Below, piece by piece: positions 1 through 8,863 of a stretch of 64,000 nucleotides of DNA. Made by a program: the position numbers and the translations under genes. A model generated the notes under the pieces. It worked only from the letters and a program-made list of their open reading frames with translations. It was not told the DNA's origin and did no database searches. The stretch is from Campylobacteraceae bacterium. Its GTDB lineage: Bacteria > Campylobacterota > Campylobacteria > Campylobacterales > Sulfurovaceae. Numbering within the stretch: the stretch's first letter is position 1; the number at the start of each line of letters is the position of its first letter. The DNA lies in assembly GCA_027081065.1 (NCBI GenBank), contig JALWLW010000008.1, positions 2,709 through 66,708 on the forward strand, in the 5' to 3' direction.

Positions 1-49
1 CTATAATTCATTTAATAAAAAATAATTAAATAACTATTAGGATGCTTTT

Positions 50-493
50 ATGCTACTACTTAAAAGTCAAAAATCTACTGTCAACTTACTAAAATCAATA
101 GTTATTGCCCTCATCCTTGCCCTAACTATTGCCCCTATGATTCTCCTTTTAACTTCAGCTGATACTTCTTGGGTAGTAATGGCAACACTTATTTGGGGAC
201 TAGGAAGTACTTTAATATTTCATCCATTCATTCTTTATGTTTATCCACATCTCATGTCTAAAATATCAGTTTATATTTTAAGCTCCATACTTATTATTAT
301 ATCCGTATGGCTAAACATAAGTATTATTACCCTACTCTTACCCTATGACTATATCTATTACAGTCTATTTAATGCGACACTTACACAAGTAAGTCTTTGG
401 GGTTCACTTTATATTATTACTATCAACACGGCAATAACACATTTTATCATTATTCCCTATATAGAGTTTTATAAAGAAGAGAGTCTCTTTTAG
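50..493 (+). CDS. Hypothetical four-helix membrane protein
   Basis: 147 residues that I do not recognise as a named family. About four hydrophobic segments are visible (roughly residues 15-34, 41-62, 68-90 and 112-135), so it should sit in the inner membrane. The N-terminus is short and basic, and there is no cleavable signal or cysteine motif. AGGAT lies about 8 bases before the ATG and a TATAAT hexamer at 2-7, so the gene probably has its own promoter at the window edge. It is followed 38 bases later by dbpA on the same strand. No function can be assigned. Confidence 0.7.
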   Translation: MLLLKSQKSTVNLLKSIVIALILALTIAPMILLLTSADTSWVVMATLIWGLGSTLIFHPFILYVYPHLMSKISVYILSSILIIISVWLNISIITLLLPYDYIYYSLFNATLTQVSLWGSLYIITINTAITHFIIIPYIEFYKEESLF

Positions 494-531
494 ATATACT
501 TTTAATATTATACTACCTAAAAGAGCTTACC

Positions 532-1890
532 TTGATTACTTTCGAAGACTTATCATTACCTACTAATTTACTTGAAAACTTAAAAAGTTTAAACTATACA
601 AAACCAACACCAATACAAGAACAGACCATTCCTATACTTCAGAAAAATAGAGACCTCATAGCCCAAGCAAAGACTGGGTCAGGTAAAACTTTGGCATTTC
701 TATTACCACTTATTTTAAAATTAGATGAAGAAGAACACTTTCCTCAAGCACTCATCATTGCTCCAACACGTGAACTTTGCGAACAAATTTCAGGAGAAGC
801 CAACAAGTTAGCTCGTTATAAAAAAGATGTAAAAGTAATTACGCTCTACGGTGGAACTTCTCTAACACAACAAATTGCTTCACTAGACAAAGGAGCTGAT
901 ATTCTTATTGGAACACCTGGTAGACTCCTTGACCATTTTTCAAGAGAGAGCATTCATCTAGGAGAAATAAAAACGCTTATCTTAGATGAAGCAGACCGAA
1001 TGCTTGACATGGGTTTTGCTGATAACATTTTAAAGTTGGTCTCCAATCTACCCAAACAACGACAATCTATTTTATTTTCAGCTACTTATCCTGAAAATAT
1101 TAACAAACTGACTAAAGTGATTTTACAAAATCCTACAGAGGTTAAAATAGCCAGTAAAGAAAAAGAGGTTGCCATTGAAGAGTTTGTTTATGAGGTCGAG
1201 GACAAAGAGAAAGCCTTACTCACAACACTTAAACATTTTCAACCCAATTTAGCACTTATATTTTGTAATACAAAAATAAAAACAGCAGAAGTCTCTGAAA
1301 TGCTGAGTGACAAAGGGTTTGATGTTGCCACCTTAAATGGTGACCTAGAGCAATACGAACGTCAAGAGATGCTCCTACAATTTGCTAATGGCTCATTGCC
1401 AGTACTCGTAGCCACTGACTTAGCTGCTAGAGGTTTAGACATAGATGGCATTGACTTGGTTATTAACTATGACACACCAATGAAGACAGAAGATTATACA
1501 CACCGGATAGGTCGAACAGGTAGGGCTGATAAATCTGGTTTAGCCGTTACCCTATGCGATGCCTATGGATTACGTAAACTCTCCGAGATAAAACCTAAAC
1601 TCAAAACAGAAAATATTTCCACACTCACACCTAATAAAAACTTTTATATGCAAGGAGAAGTAGCTACTTTATGCATCGATGGTGGGAAAAAGAAAAAAGT
1701 ACGTGCTGGAGATATTTTAGGAACGCTTTGTAAAGATATTGGTATTGACAATAAAGACATCGGTAAAATCAATGTCTATCAAAAAAATGCTTATGTAGCT
1801 ATCAAAAAAACCATTATAAAAAAAGCCTTTAATGGCTTAAAAAATGGAAAAATTAAAGGGAAGAGACTAAGAGTTTGGTGGCTAGACTAA
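532..1890 (+). CDS. dbpA: ATP-dependent RNA helicase DbpA
   Basis: DEAD-box helicase of 452 residues. The Q-motif region is at 4-32, Walker A AKTGSGKT at 46-53, DEAD at 152-155, SAT at 183-185, and ARGLDIDG and HRIGRTGR lie in the second RecA domain. The last ~75 residues match the DbpA RNA-binding domain, which in studied homologues recognises hairpin 92 of 23S rRNA during 50S assembly. The start is TTG at 532-534, giving MITFEDL, the expected family N-terminus; a weak AAAGAG lies ~8 bases upstream and no in-frame ATG fits the conserved start. It is cytoplasmic. The next genes run on the opposite strand, with only 18 bases between stop codons. Confidence 0.93.
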   Translation: MITFEDLSLPTNLLENLKSLNYTKPTPIQEQTIPILQKNRDLIAQAKTGSGKTLAFLLPLILKLDEEEHFPQALIIAPTRELCEQISGEANKLARYKKDVKVITLYGGTSLTQQIASLDKGADILIGTPGRLLDHFSRESIHLGEIKTLILDEADRMLDMGFADNILKLVSNLPKQRQSILFSATYPENINKLTKVILQNPTEVKIASKEKEVAIEEFVYEVEDKEKALLTTLKHFQPNLALIFCNTKIKTAEVSEMLSDKGFDVATLNGDLEQYERQEMLLQFANGSLPVLVATDLAARGLDIDGIDLVINYDTPMKTEDYTHRIGRTGRADKSGLAVTLCDAYGLRKLSEIKPKLKTENISTLTPNKNFYMQGEVATLCIDGGKKKKVRAGDILGTLCKDIGIDNKDIGKINVYQKNAYVAIKKTIIKKAFNGLKNGKIKGKRLRVWWLD

Positions 1891-1908
1891 ACTCTTAAAT
1901 TGATAAAG

Positions 1909-2550
1909 TTACCGTAAAGCATCTCTATCTTCATACTCATCTTCCATCTCAAGTTTTGGAATAACAATTGCAATCAGTGTTACCACAACACCAAAAATCA
2001 AGACAGATAATTCTTCATTACCTTCAAAAAAGTTAGGTAAAATAGTATTTCCTAAACTTTCGCCTTGTAAAGGTTTAAAGATATCATCATAAAATAAGGT
2101 AAATACAAGACCTCCAAAAAGACCTCCAATTGCTCCAACCAATACATCTATTCTACCCTCTGCAATAGAAACAGGTCCTGTACCTGGACATTTTCCTAAG
2201 ATAGCCATAGAGATACCAAATATCGTACCACCAATAATTAAACCTGGTAAAATAATTGGTTTCACATGAAGATGAGCAACTCCTGCTTCTACCATAAAAT
2301 AAATAGCAATACTTCCAAGTCCAACAGCTAAAAAAAGCATCTTAGGGACAATAGTATCTTTAAGCATTGCAAACCCTGCAATTTTCTCAAACTTATCTAC
2401 CCTTGCATATTGAACAATTCCTCCAAAAATAACACCAATCAAAAATACTAAAGCTACTGAGCCATGAGCTTGATTAATAACTGTCTCAATCATTTGGTAC
2501 AGTCTACTTAAAAGCCCCTCTCCATCCGTTCGAAATACTATTTCATTCAT
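1909..2550 (-). CDS. YeeE/YedE-family sulfur transport membrane protein, second half
   Basis: 213 residues, strongly hydrophobic with about five or six membrane segments. The segment GISMAILGKCPGTGPVSIAEG around Cys121 is a hallmark of the C-terminal half of YeeE/YedE (DUF395, sulf_transp) proteins; the studied member YeeE takes up thiosulfate through conserved cysteines. The start ATG overlaps the stop of the upstream half by 4 bases, so the two are translated together and probably form one transporter. The neighbouring sox cluster suggests uptake of thiosulfate or another sulfur species; the substrate is an inference. Confidence 0.85.
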   Translation of the reverse strand: MNEIVFRTDGEGLLSRLYQMIETVINQAHGSVALVFLIGVIFGGIVQYARVDKFEKIAGFAMLKDTIVPKMLFLAVGLGSIAIYFMVEAGVAHLHVKPIILPGLIIGGTIFGISMAILGKCPGTGPVSIAEGRIDVLVGAIGGLFGGLVFTLFYDDIFKPLQGESLGNTILPNFFEGNEELSVLIFGVVVTLIAIVIPKLEMEDEYEDRDALR

Positions 2551-3068
2551 GAATTACCCTTTGTATTATAAAAAAACTTACCTGTAATAATTAGTGAAGC
2601 CATAACTACTCCACCAAAAACCATTGCTGACATTGCTAGTTGACTCATTCCTGATAAAAAATGTCCAGAAGTACATCCTCCAGCTAATCTTGCACCTATA
2701 ATCATGAAGAAACCTGCTACAAAACTCCAAGATAACCTTGAGAGTATTGAATTGTTTTTATATTGTTTCCAACCACTTGGAACTAAAGAGAACCTAAAGG
2801 TCTTAGTAATAAATACAGACGTTACAAATCCTCCAAAAAGAACGCCTAACAACATTACTCCCTCCCATGCTCCAGCATTATTAATATGTTTTAAATAAGT
2901 ATAATGCTCAGAGTCAAGATTAAATATAATTCCTGATAGATAAGGAACATATGTTGAAGCTCCTATTGGTCTATCAGCACCAAATGTTGAAATTGTCAAA
3001 AGTAAAAGTAAAGACATTAATATTCCACCCATCCACCATGACAATCGATTTGCTTTCTTATGTGCCAT
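2547..3068 (-). CDS. YeeE/YedE-family sulfur transport membrane protein, first half
   Basis: 173 residues with about four membrane helices. GARLAGGCTSGHFLSG around Cys132 is the typical motif of the N-terminal half of YeeE/YedE transporters. It is the first gene of a two-gene operon (4-base overlap with the next). AAAGGA lies 7 bases before the ATG, and a -10-like TATTATACT is at 3093-3101. In many sulfur bacteria this family occurs as two short genes, as here, rather than one fused gene. The role in thiosulfate or sulfur-compound transport is inferred from the family and the sox neighbourhood. Confidence 0.85.
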   Translation of the reverse strand: MAHKKANRLSWWMGGILMSLLLLLTISTFGADRPIGASTYVPYLSGIIFNLDSEHYTYLKHINNAGAWEGVMLLGVLFGGFVTSVFITKTFRFSLVPSGWKQYKNNSILSRLSWSFVAGFFMIIGARLAGGCTSGHFLSGMSQLAMSAMVFGGVVMASLIITGKFFYNTKGNS

Positions 3069-3092
3069 TGAAAATCCTTTGTTGTTTTCTTA

Positions 3093-3101
3093 AGTATAAT
3101 A
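3093..3101 (-). promoter_or_regulatory. Probable -10 element of the yedE-pair operon
   Basis: On the minus strand these bases read TATTATACT, about 25-33 bases before the ATG at 3068. A T-rich stretch lies upstream and no clear -35 is seen, as is usual for Campylobacterota sigma70 promoters. Further upstream (3155-3183) are GTTACAAAG, GTTAACAAA and GTGAAAG in ~10-base steps; by eye they loosely resemble the repeats before soxX. The rest of 3102-3329 shows no gene. Confidence 0.5.
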
Positions 3102-3329
3102 GAACATTATAATTTTTATTAATTAAATAGCTTAAGAATTTTTTTTTAGTTGAGATTGTTACAAAGGTTAACAAATGTGAAAGTAATAGTATAATTTTAA
3201 CAAGTAATTAAAAATAATATCTCACAAATACTTTTAATGAACGCTACTTATTTTCCATTTATCTAAAAAAGTGATAAGAAGTAACACTATTTCCTTTCCT
3301 AAAAAGTAAAAGTGAAGAAGATAATAAAA

Positions 3330-3353
3330 GTGAGTACACAAATATGTACTCAC
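3330..3353 (-). terminator. Intrinsic terminator of the sox operon
   Basis: GTGAGTACA (3330-3338) and TGTACTCAC (3345-3353) form a perfect 9-bp stem with a 6-base loop. On the minus strand the hairpin is followed by TTTTATTAT. It lies 9 bases after the stop codon of the DUF302 gene, so it should end the transcript that begins at soxX. Confidence 0.8.
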
Positions 3354-3362
3354 AAGTATAAA

Positions 3363-4340
3363 CTATTCAGTTAATGAAGTTAACATCTTATGCATTCTCT
3401 TTTGTGCATCTTCAAGTACTTCAATATCTTTTTTATCAGTTAGTGCAAGAGAACTCATCCAATTATACACTGAAGGAAATGCAATTTTCATCTCTTTTTC
3501 ATCTTTCTTCTTAGCAAAATAAAGAGAACATGGTGCAAATGCTCCTGCTTCTGGATGTGTTTTTGCAATAGTAAAAATTACAGGTAATTTACAAACTGAA
3601 TAAACTTCATAAAAATCATATCCATCGTAATTTGCTTCTTCAAAATCATCACCTAAATTATTATGTCCTGCAATAACAAAACCATTTGATGAAAGTTCAC
3701 CTTCAAATCCCATTTTAAATTCATCTATTTCATCTTCCCACTCTTCTTCATCCATTTCCATTTTAAAAGAGGTAACAAATTCACCTTTAGCTTCTTGAAC
3801 ACTATAAGGTAAGGTTTCAAATTTTCCATTAGGTAAAGCAATTTTTAATGTTTTAACAACTAAAGCTCTTAACTCTCTTAATACTTTTTCTTCCTTTTCC
3901 GGCACATTCATTATTTTTGCCATAGCTTTTGCTGATAACGTTGAAACAGAAATTGTACTACTTCCTTTTTTTGTATAAATAGACATACTCATTGGTGCAA
4001 AAAGTCCAACATTCTCATATTTTTTTGCTAACTCAAGAACAATATCTTTATTATAATAAGTAAAAAGATTATAAACGTCAAAACTCGATTCTTTAAATTG
4101 TTTCTTAAATGGTGTATTCATATCTCTATTTGCCGAGACAATAAAACCTGCTTTTTCAAATACAGCTTGTATTGTTTTAGGTGTTATTTTCCCATCTTTA
4201 TTATCAACTGTAAAAACACGAACATCACCCTCCTCTTTAACTTCAACTATTTTTGTCTCAACTTTTTTTACTGACTCTTTCGCTTGTATTCCACTTACTA
4301 ATACTGATGTTAATAGTATTCCTTTAATAATTGCTTTCAT
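3363..4340 (-). CDS. Periplasmic protein with two DUF302 domains
   Basis: 325 residues with a signal peptide (about 1-20, ending at IQA). Two DUF302-like units can be aligned by eye, roughly 62-140 and 218-300: GLFAPMSMS in the first corresponds to GAFAPCSLY in the second. The second unit keeps Cys250 and Cys271; the first has Tyr and Met at the matching places. DUF302 has no firmly established biochemical function, but it recurs beside sulfur-oxidation genes. An acidic linker (about 196-216) joins the units. This is the last gene before the terminator at 3330-3353, and it follows the DsrE-like gene by 26 bases. Confidence 0.75.
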   Translation of the reverse strand: MKAIIKGILLTSVLVSGIQAKESVKKVETKIVEVKEEGDVRVFTVDNKDGKITPKTIQAVFEKAGFIVSANRDMNTPFKKQFKESSFDVYNLFTYYNKDIVLELAKKYENVGLFAPMSMSIYTKKGSSTISVSTLSAKAMAKIMNVPEKEEKVLRELRALVVKTLKIALPNGKFETLPYSVQEAKGEFVTSFKMEMDEEEWEDEIDEFKMGFEGELSSNGFVIAGHNNLGDDFEEANYDGYDFYEVYSVCKLPVIFTIAKTHPEAGAFAPCSLYFAKKKDEKEMKIAFPSVYNWMSSLALTDKKDIEVLEDAQKRMHKMLTSLTE

Positions 4341-4366
4341 TGTATTCCTTTTTTAATAAATTTTAA

Positions 4367-4816
4367 CTATGGTCTTACATAAATATAGCCATCAAGTTGC
4401 CGTTCTATAATCTCAACGATTCCAGCTGTCACAACATCTACATCTTTTAATAGATCTTTTTCTTTAATTTCATATGTTTTCATCGTATTATTACAAGCAA
4501 TAAACTCTACTGTATCATACATCATTAAAGATTTAAGTCTTTTTTGAATCTCTTTATCAAAGAAATTTGACTCTTTGAGTAGTGATTTGATTCCTTTAGA
4601 ATAAGCTACTACCACCACATCACACTTGTCAACACCATAAAACTTAACCACATTAGATACTGATGATAAAACATGAGAGATCTCATTTTCATCAGCTGTA
4701 GTAATAGGGAAAACAAATTTTCGTGGGTTTACCATAGATGGCTTTGGCTCAGTCAATTCAGTCTCTGCTCCAAGAAAGGAGAATAATACAACTACTAATA
4801 CCAATAATCTTTTCAT
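4367..4816 (-). CDS. Periplasmic DsrE-family protein
   Basis: 149 residues with a signal peptide (about 1-17). The C-terminal half, with FIACNNTM at 106-112, VVTAGIVEIIERQ at 128-140 and the ending DGYIYVRP, is typical of DsrE/DsrF-like proteins. Cys108 is at the position used as a sulfur-carrying cysteine in related proteins; Cys65 is a second cysteine. In a sox operon it may carry or hand on sulfane sulfur, which is an inference. It lies 26 bases after the thioredoxin gene on the same strand. Confidence 0.78.
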   Translation of the reverse strand: MKRLLVLVVVLFSFLGAETELTEPKPSMVNPRKFVFPITTADENEISHVLSSVSNVVKFYGVDKCDVVVVAYSKGIKSLLKESNFFDKEIQKRLKSLMMYDTVEFIACNNTMKTYEIKEKDLLKDVDVVTAGIVEIIERQLDGYIYVRP

Positions 4817-4842
4817 CTCTAATCCTTACTATAATTTAAACG

Positions 4843-5238
4843 CTATACTCTATTATTTAACAAATCCATAAAATCTTTTTTATTCCACGAACCTGGTAAT
4901 TTTGAAGTAATATTTTCATTTCTATCTACAAAAATAAATGTAGGTGTAATTGTTCTTTTCAACTTTAAAGGTAATTCCTCTTTATCTACATTGATATTAA
5001 CTGTAATAAAGTTTTTGTCTAAAAAAAGTTTAACTTCATTATCAGCTAAAACTTCTTTATCCATTTTTGTACAATATTTACAGTTATCTGCCGTAAGTTT
5101 TAACATAATGGGTTTGTTATTTTGTTTTGCAAGTTCAAGGGCTTGTTCATACGTTGTTTTTTCGCTCTCTATAAAAGCTTGTTCTTTTATCATAAAAACT
5201 GAACCAAATAAAAAACTAAAGAGTAGTATAATTTTCAT
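4843..5238 (-). CDS. soxW: Thioredoxin-like protein of the sox cluster (SoxW-like)
   Basis: 131 residues with an N-terminal hydrophobic signal or anchor (about 1-17) and a thioredoxin fold with the redox motif CKYC at 53-56; the cis-Pro segment is at TPTFIFVD. SoxW-type thioredoxins keep SoxY or SoxZ cysteines reduced in the periplasm. It follows soxB after a 97-base gap that contains a hairpin (5271-5291). The symbol rests on operon position; other periplasmic thioredoxin-fold proteins cannot be excluded. Confidence 0.72.
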   Translation of the reverse strand: MKIILLFSFLFGSVFMIKEQAFIESEKTTYEQALELAKQNNKPIMLKLTADNCKYCTKMDKEVLADNEVKLFLDKNFITVNINVDKEELPLKLKRTITPTFIFVDRNENITSKLPGSWNKKDFMDLLNNRV

Positions 5239-5270
5239 ATCTATTTTTCCTAAATCAAATAAATTTTACA

Positions 5271-5291
5271 ATGCCAAATAAAATTTGGCAT
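5271..5291 (-). promoter_or_regulatory. Hairpin between soxB and soxW
   Basis: ATGCCAAAT (5271-5279) and ATTTGGCAT (5283-5291) form a perfect 9-bp stem with a 3-base loop. No uninterrupted U-run follows on the minus strand (TGTAAAATTT), so it looks like a leaky terminator or a 3'-end stabiliser that lowers expression of soxW and later genes relative to soxXYZAB. The role is inferred. Confidence 0.55.
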
Positions 5292-5335
5292 CATAAAAGT
5301 CACCTATACTGGTCACTTGTTAAAATTACTTAATG

Positions 5336-7108
5336 TTATGAACACTTAGCATCTTTTACAGGACACCCACAATCAAAGTCAAGTACTTTAACATTTGATT
5401 CTAATGGAATGTCAATAACTTTCTTTTTACGAATATAGTCAGCAACCACATCATAAACAGCTGGTGTCTCTTTGTCTAAATTTTTACCAGCACTCTGTAA
5501 GTTACCACCCCATGAAGAGACACGATATGTTTTCTTCAAGTCAATTGGCCTACCACCAATCATAAAATCAGAAATTCTTTTACCAGATTTTGCATCAATG
5601 GTAATACTGTAAGTTGCCCCTGTCAAACGACTCATATCTCCACCTTGTTGTAAAAGTGGATTTTCATTAAATACGTTGTCAGCAATATCTTCCATAAGAT
5701 TAGCAATAACAGAACCTTTTAAATCAAAAGTATAAACTTCTGGATAAGTAATTGCTGTCATTTCATAAACATTGTCTTTGGTAATTGGGTCACCTGGAAG
5801 AACAGTTGTTCCCCATCTATACCCTGGTGTAAATACAATGTCAGATTTTACTTTATCTTGAATAGCTTGACCAATTAAAGCATCAAATGTTGAATAAAAA
5901 GTATCTCTTTTAAATAAGATATTTTTAGTAGTCCCCAGTACTTCACCTAACTCTTTGTCGTAAGGTTTATACCATTTAGCAATAAGTTCATCACCAGCTT
6001 TATCAGCAGGAACAAGCTTAGAAGCCACAGGAATAAGTTTAAACTCATAATCTTTTACTTTACCTTTTTCAGCAACAATATCCAGTCTTCCAACATATTT
6101 ACCATGAGAACCAGCAATTAAGATTACGGTGTCATTGATAACAATTGGTTTTGGAGAAGGGTCATGGGTATGACCACTTAGAATAAAGTCTACCCCTGTC
6201 ACTTTCTTCGCCAACTCTTGGTCAACTGAGAAGCCATCATGACTTAATACTACAACAGCATCAACTTTATCTTCTTTTCTAAGTTTATCTACATACTCTT
6301 GAAGTGTTTCATGTCTTAATGCAAAACTCCAACCTTCTGTAAACCTTTTAGGGTTAGCAGTAGAAGTAAATGGAAAAGATTGACCAATAATACCAATCTT
6401 AGTTCCACCAACTTCTTTAATCGTATATGGAGGAAAAATAAGCTCTTCAAAATCATCTGAGAATGGGTCATTGTCAATAACATTTTGAGAGATAAAATCA
6501 CCTTTAAACATCTCAATAAGTTCTGCAACACGCTCTTTACCATAAGTAAACTCCCAATGACCAACCATAACATCTACACCCAAGTAGTTTTGTGCATCTA
6601 CAATGGCTTCACCTTTAGTGTGAAGTGCTACAGCTGTTCCTTGCCAAGTATCCCCAGAGTCTAATAAAAGTACATTCTTTTCACCACGCTCTTTTTTAAT
6701 ATGGTCAATCATGGTTTTCATGTGTGAAATTCCACCCATTTTACCAAACTTCTTAGCTAAAAGTGCAAAGTCATTATGGGTATCAAAATACTCATCAATC
6801 GTTCCCTTTTTAGTTCCATAATAAGCTTGAAATGCATCCCCACAAATAAACCCAGGTGTTCCTACTAAGTTTTTAGCAGAGATAAGAGTAGAAGGCTCTC
6901 TCCAATAGAGTGGCTTAATGTGTGCATGCATGTCACAGATATGAAGGATAGTTGCTTTTCCCTTAGCTTTAAACTCCATAATATCTGAAAACGATAATTT
7001 TTTAATCTTCTCTTTTGCTGCTTCCCCAGCAAAAAGGTTTGTACCTGTGGCACTTAGTAAACCTAAAGCACCTGCAAATTGTAAAAAGTCTCTTCTACTA
7101 ATATCCAT
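5336..7108 (-). CDS. soxB: Thiosulfohydrolase SoxB
   Basis: 590 residues, of the 5'-nucleotidase/metallophosphatase family with a di-manganese centre; SoxB hydrolyses sulfate from SoxY-bound thiosulfate intermediates in the periplasm. A Tat signal is visible (SRRDFLQ, residues 4-10). Metal-ligand motifs are D59-x-H61-x-H63, D150-S-G-D153, GHWE at 183-186, SHDG at 289-292 and GHTHD at 312-316. The C-terminal nucleotidase-type domain is complete, and length matches the family. It follows soxA by 30 bases and ends before a hairpin. Confidence 0.95.
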   Translation of the reverse strand: MDISRRDFLQFAGALGLLSATGTNLFAGEAAKEKIKKLSFSDIMEFKAKGKATILHICDMHAHIKPLYWREPSTLISAKNLVGTPGFICGDAFQAYYGTKKGTIDEYFDTHNDFALLAKKFGKMGGISHMKTMIDHIKKERGEKNVLLLDSGDTWQGTAVALHTKGEAIVDAQNYLGVDVMVGHWEFTYGKERVAELIEMFKGDFISQNVIDNDPFSDDFEELIFPPYTIKEVGGTKIGIIGQSFPFTSTANPKRFTEGWSFALRHETLQEYVDKLRKEDKVDAVVVLSHDGFSVDQELAKKVTGVDFILSGHTHDPSPKPIVINDTVILIAGSHGKYVGRLDIVAEKGKVKDYEFKLIPVASKLVPADKAGDELIAKWYKPYDKELGEVLGTTKNILFKRDTFYSTFDALIGQAIQDKVKSDIVFTPGYRWGTTVLPGDPITKDNVYEMTAITYPEVYTFDLKGSVIANLMEDIADNVFNENPLLQQGGDMSRLTGATYSITIDAKSGKRISDFMIGGRPIDLKKTYRVSSWGGNLQSAGKNLDKETPAVYDVVADYIRKKKVIDIPLESNVKVLDFDCGCPVKDAKCS

Positions 7109-7138
7109 ATTTATTTCCTATTTTTATCTGATTTTAAT

Positions 7139-7909
7139 CTATCTTTTAAGTCCTGGAATTTCCACAACTTTTTTGTTTTGCTTTGCTAAATCTGTAATAT
7201 ATACTTCCAATGCAACCATCTCTTTTGAACCAAGAGGTAAAGGTTCTTGACCAGCATCTCTCATACAAGTACGAGAACGCTCTTGCAAAGTTACTAACTT
7301 AGAAAGTGTCATACGATAAGCCGGCCATGTTCCACCTGTATTTTGTGCACCCATTTCTGGTAACATTTGTGTTCTAAGAATTGTTCCTGGTAATGAATGA
7401 CATGAGTTACAAGACAATCCTCTGTAGCCTCTCACACCCATGTAAAGTTTTTTACCTAAATTAAAAGACTTCTCCATCTCTTTATTTTCTTTTACATCAA
7501 TGTTAATTGGTAAATCATTTGCTAATGATTTTACATAGGCCAGAAGGTTAAACATTGCTTCAGAACTTAAAGCATCTTTCTTTTTCCCTTGTTCTGTTTG
7601 CATTGCTTGTAAAACTTGGTCTATGCCCACAACATTTCCCATTTTTTTAATATATCGTGGAAAACCAGCAATATACTCAGCTAATTTTTTTTCATCTACT
7701 TCTAAAAACTTTGCCAAAGCAGCTTCATCTCCAAGCTCTTCAAAAAGTTCCATCCCCTCTTCTACGTTCATATCTGCTGGATTATTCTCTTTTAAATCTT
7801 CATACATTTTCTTATCTGCTTCAGACATAGAAAACTGCTCACCTGCAAGAAGTAAAGCTGTACTAAGAGAAAGACCTAAAAGTACTTTTTTTAATAAAAA
7901 GCTATTCAT
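7139..7909 (-). CDS. soxA: Sox c-type cytochrome subunit SoxA
   Basis: 256 residues with a signal peptide (about 1-22). There is one haem-binding motif, CNSCH at 167-171, and the ligand cysteine Cys215 in SRTCMRDAG; SoxA carries a cysteine persulfide haem ligand in studied enzymes. SoxAX joins thiosulfate to the SoxY cysteine oxidatively. Only the C-terminal haem is present, as in many one-haem SoxA proteins. It lies 16 bases after soxZ. Confidence 0.93.
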   Translation of the reverse strand: MNSFLLKKVLLGLSLSTALLLAGEQFSMSEADKKMYEDLKENNPADMNVEEGMELFEELGDEAALAKFLEVDEKKLAEYIAGFPRYIKKMGNVVGIDQVLQAMQTEQGKKKDALSSEAMFNLLAYVKSLANDLPINIDVKENKEMEKSFNLGKKLYMGVRGYRGLSCNSCHSLPGTILRTQMLPEMGAQNTGGTWPAYRMTLSKLVTLQERSRTCMRDAGQEPLPLGSKEMVALEVYITDLAKQNKKVVEIPGLKR

Positions 7910-7925
7910 ATTTTATGCCTTCTAC

Positions 7926-8264
7926 TTAAGCTTTTTTAGGCTTAACTTTTTTGCTCTTAGAGTTTTTCTCACCAAGGTTATCAGTATAGTCAACGGTGAT
8001 TTTACCTTTTTTCTCAATTTTATATTGAACTGAGAAGAATGGATCAGCAGAGATTGACTCCCATACCTTCATTTTTGTAAATGGTTCACCATCAAATGAG
8101 AAAGTGATATCTTCAATATAGTGTGCTGGTTTAAGCTTTCCTGTCTCTTTATCTTTTGCCATACCTGTTTCCATTGGGTGTTGTACCATAAAACTAACTT
8201 TTACAATATCACCTTCTTTATACTTCTTTGGTTTAATTTTTACAATTGCTCTTCTTTTTGCCAT
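7926..8264 (-). CDS. soxZ: Sulfur carrier complex subunit SoxZ
   Basis: 112 residues, a single immunoglobulin-like domain beginning MAKRRAIVKIKPKK, with VSFMVQHPMETG near 25-36, which is characteristic of SoxZ. There is no signal peptide; SoxZ is carried out of the cell with Tat-exported SoxY. The C-terminus is Lys-rich. It is third in soxX-Y-Z-A-B, 85 bases after soxY. Confidence 0.93.
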   Translation of the reverse strand: MAKRRAIVKIKPKKYKEGDIVKVSFMVQHPMETGMAKDKETGKLKPAHYIEDITFSFDGEPFTKMKVWESISADPFFSVQYKIEKKGKITVDYTDNLGEKNSKSKKVKPKKA

Positions 8265-8349
8265 CTTTTATCCTTTTAATATATTATTTATTTTTAATAT
8301 TCGATTAAATCGAACTTACAGCTTTTTTAATGTAAATATATGGTAAAAA

Positions 8350-8841
8350 TTAACCACAACCACCAATAGTTACTTTAACACTTTTTCCAGCCTTCATAAA
8401 AGTTCCATCACTTAATCCAACAATTGCTACAACATCTTGACTCTCTGAAAGTTTAATACGTGAAGCAAATTTAGCTTCTGCATTTTTTGTTGTTAACATA
8501 ATGTCTGCACATCTAGTATTTGAGTTTTTAGTATTTAAAATATGAATTGACTTAACATGATCTTTTTCAGTCATTGGACTATCAACAGCTACTTTTACTG
8601 GTACAACAGCACCATTTTCAGCAATTTCAGGCACAGTTAGTTTAACTTTATCAGACTCTTTAAGTTCACTATCTCCAATGATTGCTTTAACAGCAACATC
8701 GTATGGCATATCATTTGGACCTTTAACTGTAACCTTTGCTTCTTCTTTTTTACTCTCTTCTTTTGCAAGTACCATTGTCGGCACAGTTACTACTGCAGCT
8801 GATACTGCCATAATATTTTTAATAAAATTTCTTCTTTCCAT
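8350..8841 (-). CDS. soxY: Sulfur carrier protein SoxY
   Basis: 163 residues. An N-terminal twin-arginine motif (MERRNFIKN) is followed by a hydrophobic stretch ending near VLA, consistent with Tat export. The protein ends in GGCG (160-163), the swinging-arm cysteine that carries the sulfur substrate. The SoxY domain precedes it. AAGGA lies upstream of the ATG. It is located 22 bases after soxX. Confidence 0.95.
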   Translation of the reverse strand: MERRNFIKNIMAVSAAVVTVPTMVLAKEESKKEEAKVTVKGPNDMPYDVAVKAIIGDSELKESDKVKLTVPEIAENGAVVPVKVAVDSPMTEKDHVKSIHILNTKNSNTRCADIMLTTKNAEAKFASRIKLSESQDVVAIVGLSDGTFMKAGKSVKVTIGGCG

Positions 8842-8863
8842 TTTTATTCCTTCAATTTTTTAT

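Noticed and set aside
7623..8033. 136-codon open frame on the plus strand
   Set aside because: It lies opposite soxA and soxZ, whose motifs are clear, has Ser/Phe-rich composition typical of an antisense frame, and no ribosome site.
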